From contig JAIUPQ010000008.1 of the NCBI GenBank assembly GCA_020161145.1, positions 1 through 64,000 of the forward strand: DNA of 64,000 nucleotides. The letters are read 5' to 3'. A program made the position numbers and the translations under genes. Under the pieces are notes generated by a model, which had not been told where the DNA came from, searched no databases, and saw only the letters and a program-made list of their open reading frames with translations. Each line of letters starts with the position of its first letter. The stretch's first letter is position 1. The stretch comes from Pseudomonadota bacterium (GTDB lineage: Bacteria > Pseudomonadota > Gammaproteobacteria > Burkholderiales > Burkholderiaceae_C). Shown piece after piece: positions 57,783 through 64,000 of the stretch.

Positions 57783-59336
57783 TCACCCCTGCCCCGGCAC
57801 CCCCCACGTCTGCCTGACCTCCCCGCTCGCGTCCACGCTCTCCAGCCGCACCGCAAACCCCCACAGCCGCCCCAGGTGCTTGAGCACCTCCTGCGTGCTG
57901 GCGTCTTCCAGCGGGCGGCCGGTTTGTTGCTGGTGGCGCAGGGTGAGGCTGCGGTCGCCGCGGCGGTCCACGTTCCAGACCTGGATGGCGGGTTCGCGCG
58001 CGCCCAGGTCGTATTGGCGGGCCAGCTTCTCGCGCAGCGCGCGGTAGCCGCGCTCGTCGTGGATGGCGCAGACCTCCAGCTCGCTTTGGGCCTCGTCGTC
58101 GCTGATGGCGAAGAAGCGAAAGTCGCGCATCAGCTTGGGGCTGAGGTATTGGCCTATGAAGCTCTCGTCCTTGTAGTTGCGCATGGCCTCGTGCAGCACG
58201 GGCAGCCAGGGCGTGCCGGCGATGTCGGGGAACCAGGCGCGGTCTTCGTCCGTGGGCTGCTCGCAGATGCGGCGGATGTCGGTGTACATCGCAAAGCCCA
58301 GCGCATAGGGATTGATGCCGCTGTAGGCGCGGTGGCCCACGGGGGGCTGGAAGATGACGTTGGTGTGCGACTGCAGGCACTCGAGCATGACTTTGTCGCT
58401 CAGGTAGCCGGCGTCATACATGGTGTTGAGGATGCGGTGGTGCCAGAACGTGGCCCAGCCCTCGTTCATCACCTGGGTCTGGCGCTGCGGGTAGAAGTAC
58501 TGGGCCACTTTGCGCACGATGCGCACCAGCTCGCGCTGCCAGGGCTCGAGCAGCGGCGCGTGTTTTTCGATGAAGTACAGCAGGTTCTCCTGCGGCTCTT
58601 CGGGGAAGCGCTTGGCGGCTTCGGGTGTGGCCTCGCCGTCTTGTTTGCGCGGCACGGTGCGCCACAAGTCGTTGACCTGCAGCTGGGCATATTCCAGCCG
58701 CTCGGCGCGCTCGGCGGCCTCGCGGGCCAGGCTTTTGCGGGCCGGGCGGCGATAGCGGTCCACGCCGTGGTGCTGCAGGGCGTGGCAGGCGTCGAGGAAG
58801 GTCTCCACGGCGTCCAGGCCGTGGCGCTCCTCGCACTGGGCCACGTAGTGCTTGGCGTAGACCAGGTAGTCGATGATGGACTCGGCGTCGGTCCACATGC
58901 GGAACAGGTAGTTGTTCTTGAAGAAGCTGTTGTGGCCGTAGGCGGCGTGGGCGATGACCAGGGCCTGCATGGCCATGGTGTTTTCCTCCATCAGGTAGCT
59001 GATGCAGGGGTTGGAGTTGATGACGATTTCATAGGCCAGCCCCATGGCGCCGCGCTTGTAGTTTTTTTCGGTGGCGATGAAGGACTTGCCGTGGCTCCAG
59101 TGGCGGTAGAAGACCGGCATGCCCACGCTGGCGTAGGCGTCCATCATCTGCTCGGCGGTGATGACTTCGAGCTGGTTGGGGTAGGTCGAGAGGCCAAAGC
59201 ACTCGGCCGTGCGGGCAATGGTCTGGTGGTATTGCTCAATGCGCTCGAAGGTCCAGTCGCTGGCGTCGGGCAGTGGCGCGTCGGCGCGCGGCAGCTCCAG
59301 CGGGTGGGTGAGCGCCAGTTCGGTGATGGCATTCAT
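57783..59336 (-). CDS. ycgB: SpoVR family protein (YcgB-like)
   Basis: 517 aa. MPVFYRHWSHGKSF, GLAYEIVINSNPCISYLMEENTM and NEGWATFWHHRILNTMYDAG are conserved blocks. The family is named for a Bacillus spore-cortex gene, but in non-sporulating bacteria it travels with PrkA and DUF444. Its ATG overlaps the yeaH stop by 4 nt. Confidence 0.94.
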   Translation of the reverse strand: MNAITELALTHPLELPRADAPLPDASDWTFERIEQYHQTIARTAECFGLSTYPNQLEVITAEQMMDAYASVGMPVFYRHWSHGKSFIATEKNYKRGAMGLAYEIVINSNPCISYLMEENTMAMQALVIAHAAYGHNSFFKNNYLFRMWTDAESIIDYLVYAKHYVAQCEERHGLDAVETFLDACHALQHHGVDRYRRPARKSLAREAAERAERLEYAQLQVNDLWRTVPRKQDGEATPEAAKRFPEEPQENLLYFIEKHAPLLEPWQRELVRIVRKVAQYFYPQRQTQVMNEGWATFWHHRILNTMYDAGYLSDKVMLECLQSHTNVIFQPPVGHRAYSGINPYALGFAMYTDIRRICEQPTDEDRAWFPDIAGTPWLPVLHEAMRNYKDESFIGQYLSPKLMRDFRFFAISDDEAQSELEVCAIHDERGYRALREKLARQYDLGAREPAIQVWNVDRRGDRSLTLRHQQQTGRPLEDASTQEVLKHLGRLWGFAVRLESVDASGEVRQTWGVPGQG

Positions 59337-60598
59337 TTCGCGGCCCTCTCTTTCTTGAACAGATCACGAAAGACGGGATAGATGTGGCTGGCCTCGGTGG
59401 CCTTGCGCATGGCGAAGGCGGGCTGGCTCTGCGCCAGCTCGGTCAGGGTCTGCCACAGCGGTTGCTCTTCTTCGGCCACCTGCACGTAGGCGTAGTAGCG
59501 GCAGCGCGGCAGGATGTGCTGGCGCAGCAGCTCGCCGCAGCGGGCGCTGTCGGCGTGCCAGTTGTCGCCATCGCTGGCCTGGGCGCCGTAGATGTTCCAC
59601 TGCGTGGGGTCGTAGCGCTGGGTGATGATCTGGTCCATCAGCTCCAGCGCGCTGGACACCACGGTGCCGCCGGTTTCGCGGGCGTGGAAGAAGGCCTCTT
59701 CGTCCACCTCCTGCGCCTGGGTGTGGTGGCGGATGAAGACGAGGTCGATCTTCTCGTAGTGGCGCGTCAAAAACAGGTAGAGCAGGATGAAAAAGCGCTT
59801 GGCCAGGTCTTTGCGCGCCTCGTCCATGGAGCCCGAGACGTCCATCAGGCAGAACATCACGGCCTGGGTGGTGGGCACCGGCACGCGCACGCGGTTGCGA
59901 AAGCGCAGGTCGATGGGGTCGAGGAAGGCGACGCGGCCCAGCCGGGCGCGCTCCAGCGCAATCAAGGCCAGCAACTCGGCCCGGTCGGCCTCGGCGCCTG
60001 GGGGCAAGGCCTCCAGCTCGGCCTCAAGCCGGTCGATCTCGCGCCGCGCCGGCATGCCCAGCGCAATGCGCCGCCCCAGCGCGCCGCGCATGGAGCGCAC
60101 CACGTGCAGGCTGCTGGGCGTGCCGTCGCTGACGAAGCCGGCGCGGTGGGTCTTGTACTCGGGCATCTCGGCCAGCTGGGTGCGGGCCAGGTCGGGCAGG
60201 GCCAGGTCTTCAAAGAACACCTGCATGAACTCCTCGCGGCTGAGGTGGAAGACGAAGTCGTCTTCGCCCTCGCCCGAGTCGCTGGCCTGGCTGCCGCCGC
60301 CCTGACCCTGGCCGCCCTTGGGGCGCTCGATGCGGTCGCCCGTCACGTACTCGCGGTTGCCGGGGTGGACGCGCTCGCGCAGGCCGCCCTCGCCATGCTG
60401 GAACACGGGCTCGGCCAGGTCGCGCTTGGGCACGTGCACGTCGGTGCCGCCGGCCACCTCGCGGATGCCGCGCGCGTCCACCGCGCGGCGCACGGCCTCG
60501 CGGATGTGGGCCTGATGCCGGCGCAGAAAGCGCTCGCGGTTGCCGGCGGACTTGTTCTTGCCCGCCAGCCGCCGGTCGATGATTTGTTGCAGCGCCAT
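59333..60598 (-). CDS. yeaH: YeaH/YhbH family protein (DUF444)
   Basis: 421 aa. The C-terminal half has a VWA-like core: VMFCLMDVSGSMDEARKD (MIDAS-like DxSxS), LVFIRHHTQAQEVDEEAFF and SGGTVVSSALELM-like TGGTVVSSALELM. The N-terminal part has a charged linker with GGGSQASDSGEGEDDF. It is coexpressed with the PrkA kinase, of which it is thought to be a substrate or partner in related bacteria. Confidence 0.94.
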   Translation of the reverse strand: MALQQIIDRRLAGKNKSAGNRERFLRRHQAHIREAVRRAVDARGIREVAGGTDVHVPKRDLAEPVFQHGEGGLRERVHPGNREYVTGDRIERPKGGQGQGGGSQASDSGEGEDDFVFHLSREEFMQVFFEDLALPDLARTQLAEMPEYKTHRAGFVSDGTPSSLHVVRSMRGALGRRIALGMPARREIDRLEAELEALPPGAEADRAELLALIALERARLGRVAFLDPIDLRFRNRVRVPVPTTQAVMFCLMDVSGSMDEARKDLAKRFFILLYLFLTRHYEKIDLVFIRHHTQAQEVDEEAFFHARETGGTVVSSALELMDQIITQRYDPTQWNIYGAQASDGDNWHADSARCGELLRQHILPRCRYYAYVQVAEEEQPLWQTLTELAQSQPAFAMRKATEASHIYPVFRDLFKKERAAK

Positions 60599-60637
60599 GG
60601 CTGTGTCCTCCGTTGATGCAGCGTGGGCCGTGCCGCC

Positions 60638-62560
60638 TTACGAGCTCTTGCGCACCCGCAGGTACCACTCGCACAGCAGGCGCACCTGCTTGGCGGTGTA
60701 GCCCTTGTCCACCATGCGCTGCACGAAGTTCTCGTGTTTCTTGGCCTCGTCGGCGCTGGCCTTGGCGTTGAAGCTGACCACGGGCAGCAGGTCTTCGGTG
60801 TTGGAGAACATCTTCTTCTCGATCACCGCGCGCAGCTTCTCGTAGCTGGTCCACAGCGGGTTCTTGCCGGCGTTGTTGGCGCGGGCGCGCAGCACGAAGT
60901 TGACGATCTCGTTGCGGAAGTCCTTGGGGTTGGCGGTGCCGGCGGGCTTCTCGATCTTCTCCAGCTCGGCGTTGAGCGCCGCGCGGTCGAAGACCTCGCC
61001 GGTGTCGGTGTCGCGGTACTCCTGATCCTGGATCCAGTAGTCGGCGTAGGTGACGTAGCGGTCGAAGATGTTCTGGCCGTACTCGCTGTAGCTCTCCAGA
61101 TACGCCGTCTGGATCTCCTTGCCGATGAACTCGGCGTAGCGCGGGGCGAGCTGCTCCTTGATGAAGGCGACGTACTTGTCCTCCACCTCCTTGGCAAACT
61201 GCTCGCGCTCGACCTGCTGCTCCAGCACATACATCAGGTGCACCGGGTTGGCGGCCACCTCGGCCGGGTCGAAGTTGAAGACCTTGGAGAGGATCTTGTA
61301 GGCAAAGCGGGTGGAGATGCCGCTCATGCCCTCGTCCACACCGGCGTAGTCGCGGTACTCCTGCAGGCTCTTGGCGCGCGGGTCGGTGTCCTTGAGGCTC
61401 TCGCCGTCGTAGATCTGCATCTTGCTGTAGAGCGACGAGTTCTCGGGCTCCTTGAGCCGCGTCAGCATGGCGAACTGGGCCATCATCTTGAGCGTGCCGG
61501 GTGCGCACACGGCGTCGCCCAGGGCCGAGGAGCGGATCAGCTTCTCGTAGATCTGCACCTCTTCGGTCACGCGCAGGCAGTAGGGCACCTTGACGATGTA
61601 GATGCGGTCGAGGAAGGCCTCGTTGTGCTTGTTGTTGCGAAAGGCCTTCCACTCGCTTTCGTTGCTGTGCGCCAGCACCACGCCGTCGAACGGCATGGCG
61701 CCAAAGCCCTCGGTGCCCTTGAAGTTGCCCTCTTGCGTGGCCGTCAGCAGCGGGTGCAGCACCTTGATGGGCGCCTTGAACATCTCCACGAACTCCAGCA
61801 GCCCCTGGTTGGCCAGGCACAGGCCGCCCGAGTAGCTGTAGGCGTCGGGGTCGTCCTGGGCGTGGTGCTCGAGCTGGCGGATGTCCACCTTGCCCACCAG
61901 CGAGGAGATGTCCTGGTTGTTCTCGTCGCCCGGCTCGGTCTTGGCGATGCCCACCTGGCGCAGCACGCTGGGGTAGCGCTTGACGACGCGGAACTGGCGG
62001 ATGTCGCCGCCAAACTCTTCGAGCCGCTTGACCGCCCAGGGGCTCATCACGCGGCTGAGGTAGCGGCGCGGAATGCCGTACTCGGCCTCCAGCACCGGAC
62101 CGTCCTCGGCCGGGTCGAACAGGCCCAGCGGCGACTCGTTCACGGGCGAGCCCTTGATGGCGTAGAACGGCACCTGCTCCATCAAGGCCTTGAGCCGCTC
62201 GGCGATGGAGCTCTTGCCGCCGCCCACCGGGCCCAGCAGGTAGAGGATCTGCTTCTTCTCCTCCAGCCCTTGCGCGGCGTGGCGGAAGTAGCTGACCACC
62301 TGCTCGATGGCGTCTTCCATGCCGTAGAACTCGGCAAACGCCGGGTAGCGCTTGATGAGCTTGTTGGCAAAGATGCGCGAGAGGCGCGGGTCGTTGCGGG
62401 TGTCCACCAGCTCGGGCTCGCCGATGGAGTTGAGCATCCGCTCGGCGGCGCTGGCGTAGGCCAGCGGATCGCGCTTGCATTCGGCCAGGTAGTCGGCCAG
62501 CGACATCTCCTCTTCACGGGTGCGGGCGTAGCGCGAGAGGTAGTGGTTCATCACGTCCAT
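60638..62560 (-). CDS. yeaG: PrkA-family serine protein kinase (YeaG-like)
   Basis: 640 aa. An AAA-like domain has Walker A GPVGGGKSS; downstream PFDGVVLAHSNESEWKAFRNN and LDRIYIVKVPYCLRVTEE mark the PrkA core. The kinase-like C-terminal domain follows. First gene of the three-gene operon; in E. coli it is stress- and nitrogen-starvation induced. An inverted repeat lies 55-105 bp upstream. Confidence 0.95.
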   Translation of the reverse strand: MDVMNHYLSRYARTREEEMSLADYLAECKRDPLAYASAAERMLNSIGEPELVDTRNDPRLSRIFANKLIKRYPAFAEFYGMEDAIEQVVSYFRHAAQGLEEKKQILYLLGPVGGGKSSIAERLKALMEQVPFYAIKGSPVNESPLGLFDPAEDGPVLEAEYGIPRRYLSRVMSPWAVKRLEEFGGDIRQFRVVKRYPSVLRQVGIAKTEPGDENNQDISSLVGKVDIRQLEHHAQDDPDAYSYSGGLCLANQGLLEFVEMFKAPIKVLHPLLTATQEGNFKGTEGFGAMPFDGVVLAHSNESEWKAFRNNKHNEAFLDRIYIVKVPYCLRVTEEVQIYEKLIRSSALGDAVCAPGTLKMMAQFAMLTRLKEPENSSLYSKMQIYDGESLKDTDPRAKSLQEYRDYAGVDEGMSGISTRFAYKILSKVFNFDPAEVAANPVHLMYVLEQQVEREQFAKEVEDKYVAFIKEQLAPRYAEFIGKEIQTAYLESYSEYGQNIFDRYVTYADYWIQDQEYRDTDTGEVFDRAALNAELEKIEKPAGTANPKDFRNEIVNFVLRARANNAGKNPLWTSYEKLRAVIEKKMFSNTEDLLPVVSFNAKASADEAKKHENFVQRMVDKGYTAKQVRLLCEWYLRVRKSS

Positions 62561-62615
62561 GGGGTGCCTCCAGTTGGCAAGGGGAATGGGCTTCGCGGGC
62601 CCGGATCAAGAACGT

Positions 62616-62665
62616 TTTGATGGCGTCCCGCTGAAGGAGGTACTGCGGGGTGAGGCGCCATCAAA
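62616..62665. repeat. Inverted repeat upstream of yeaG
   Basis: TTTGATGGCG at 62616-62625 and its exact complement CGCCATCAAA at 62656-62665, 30 bp apart. It is in the 271-bp gap before yeaG; could be an operator, or a transcribed hairpin. Confidence 0.55.
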
Positions 62666-62831
62666 GCGTCCTGTGGCCTTGACGTGATGAGCCCAGTCTG
62701 CGCGCGTTGGCGGAGGGGTTAAAGCCCGATGTGCGGCGACATAGACCGGCAAATCTGCCTGGAGCGCCGACGTGGCGCATGCCCCCTCAACGCGGGTCTG
62801 GGGTGCGGGGGGGACACAAAGGGCGGCAGGG

Positions 62832-63701
62832 TCAGGCGCGGCAGCAGGCCAGCACCTGGCGCCAGTAGGGCGCGCGCGACGGATCGCCATCGCCATCGCC
62901 GTGGCCGAACAGGCCGATGCGCTGCGGCCGGCTGGTGGCAGTGGCCGCCTGGTAGGTGTGAAAAACCTGATCCCACAGCACCAGCGCACTGCCGTAGTTG
63001 GTGTGGGCTTCGGCCGGCTCGGCGGCATGGTGCCAGCGGTGAACCTCGTTGGTGCTGAACACCCGGTTCTGCCAGCCGTTGGCGGTGCGCACATTGGCGT
63101 GTTGCAGCATCAGCACCGGCTGGGTGAGCGCCAGCGCACCCAGCATCACCTCGGCCGGCGCGCCCAGCAGCAGCAGCGGCAAGGTGCTCACGGCCACGTT
63201 GAGCGCGTGGTTCAGTGGGTGAAAGCGCAGGCCGTTGAGCCAGTACAGCCGCTGCGCGCCGTGGTGCAGCACATGGAGCCGCCACAGCGCCGGCACCCGG
63301 TGGTGCAGCCGGTGCGAGGCGTACCTGGCCAGCTCCAGCCACAGCACGGCGGCCACCACCTGCACGGCCAGCGGCAGCGCAGCCAGCGGCCACGCCGCGC
63401 CGGCCTGCCGGCCCAGCAAGGCGGCGGCCACCAGCGGCAGCACGGCCTTGAGCAAGGGGTCGACGGCGGCGACCAGCACGGCGGCGCTCCACAGGTCGGT
63501 GGCGGTGTCGCCGTCGCCGCGCATCCAGGCGCGCTCGAACGGCAGCCAGCGCTCGAGGCCGGCGCCCAGCGCCAGCATGGCCGCGCTCCAGGCTGCGATG
63601 GCGGGCGCCAGCGGCCAGCCCAGCGCGTGGCCGGCCGCGAACACAGCGGCGCCGCCGCCGACGGCCAGCACATAGAGGTGACGGCTCAGGGCGTGCAGCA
63701 T
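62832..63701 (-). CDS. Sterol desaturase/fatty-acid hydroxylase family protein
   Basis: 289 aa. At least four hydrophobic helices and the di-iron histidine clusters HRLHH, HVLHHG and HRWHH (the HxxHH-type set of the family). It is an integral-membrane di-iron oxygenase acting on a lipid or carotenoid-like substrate. It overlaps the upstream ArsR-type gene by 16 nt. Confidence 0.9.
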   Translation of the reverse strand: MLHALSRHLYVLAVGGGAAVFAAGHALGWPLAPAIAAWSAAMLALGAGLERWLPFERAWMRGDGDTATDLWSAAVLVAAVDPLLKAVLPLVAAALLGRQAGAAWPLAALPLAVQVVAAVLWLELARYASHRLHHRVPALWRLHVLHHGAQRLYWLNGLRFHPLNHALNVAVSTLPLLLLGAPAEVMLGALALTQPVLMLQHANVRTANGWQNRVFSTNEVHRWHHAAEPAEAHTNYGSALVLWDQVFHTYQAATATSRPQRIGLFGHGDGDGDPSRAPYWRQVLACCRA

Positions 63702-64000
63702 GCGGGGCTCGCACGCAAGGCGGCGCCAGGCTGGCCCTGGCAGCAGTGGGCGCCGAGGTAGGCCAGCAGCGCACCCATGTGCGCGAACGAGGCGCGGTAG
63801 ATCAGGTTGCGCCCCTGGCGCTCTTGCGTGACCAGGCCGGCCTGCATCAGCTCCTTGAGGTGGAACGACAGCGTGGCCGCCGGCACCGCCAGGTGCGTGG
63901 CCATGGTGCCTGGCGTCAGGCCTTGCGGCCCGGTGACCACCAGAGCCCGAAAAATGAGCAGGCGCAGCTCATGCGCCAGCGCGGCCAGCGAGCGGATCAC
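63686..64000 (-). CDS. ArsR-type HTH regulator, partial at window edge
   Basis: 104 residues visible. SLAALAHELRLLIFRALVV, HLAVPAATLSFHLKELMQAGLV and RQGRNLIYRASF give the winged-HTH of ArsR regulators; cysteines CC occur near the C-terminus (LGAHCCQG, ACC). The GTG at 64000 is at the boundary; the true start probably lies outside. It may regulate the desaturase gene it overlaps. Confidence 0.85.
   Translation of the reverse strand: MIRSLAALAHELRLLIFRALVVTGPQGLTPGTMATHLAVPAATLSFHLKELMQAGLVTQERQGRNLIYRASFAHMGALLAYLGAHCCQGQPGAALRASPACCTP

Overview
The window looks like a chromosomal segment of a high-GC betaproteobacterium, most likely Comamonadaceae or a close Burkholderiales relative. This rests on the gene orders obg-proB with rppH/proS, and hemA-prfA-prmC with grxD-ubiX, on a porin of the Burkholderiales type, and on intergenic repeats of a kind common in Comamonadaceae. 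No species can be named from the sequence alone.

Layout. 1-640: 3' end of a 23S rRNA gene, 5S rRNA and the terminator of an rrn operon. 644-6739: a tightly overlapping six-gene minus-strand operon (metallo-hydrolase, alpha/beta-hydrolase-like membrane protein, cytochrome P450, small membrane protein, a second hydrolase-like paralogue, glycosyltransferase). This is the best candidate here for an uncharacterised biosynthetic or tailoring pathway. 6788-16429: a lipase-like hydrolase, HDOD protein, small proteins, an HTH-like protein with AMP nucleosidase, an EF-hand protein, an SDR, a NarL-type two-component pair, and ilvA behind an apparent attenuator. 16761-24399: porin, obg-proB, rppH, proS, lytic transglycosylase, YbaK, and ubiX-grxD. 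24560-29770: a large lipoprotein gene sits between grxD-ubiX and hemA-prfA-prmC. 29798-34771: an iron-uptake operon (tonB, TonB-dependent receptor, piuC, FMN-dependent hydroxyacid oxidase) behind a Fur-box-like palindrome. 34856-42480: miaB, a lipoprotein, an Aer-like chemoreceptor, small membrane proteins and a large hybrid histidine kinase. 42690-49556: an agmatine/putrescine locus with three deiminase paralogues, two of them apparently exported, plus AguB, a PotF-like binding protein and a divergent LysR regulator; a CysB remnant lies at its edge.

49578-57737 is the accessory island: an Xre/RES toxin-antitoxin pair, then a Sec-exported Rhs/YD-repeat gene split by an IS30-family element. 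The IS has ~25-bp inverted repeats and an apparent short target duplication, and its own transposase is frameshifted at a run of seven G. The Rhs 3' end and the next two small membrane-protein genes are AT-rich and look like a polymorphic toxin tip with candidate immunity genes. 57783-62560 is the widespread yeaG-yeaH-ycgB (PrkA kinase/DUF444/SpoVR) operon. The window ends with a sterol-desaturase-family protein and an ArsR-type regulator that runs off the edge.

Most real genes are packed in operons with ATGA/GTGA or TGATG overlaps, and these overlaps were used to choose starts. I saw no tRNA genes and no CRISPR array. All functional calls come from reading motifs and gene order; no database search was run.
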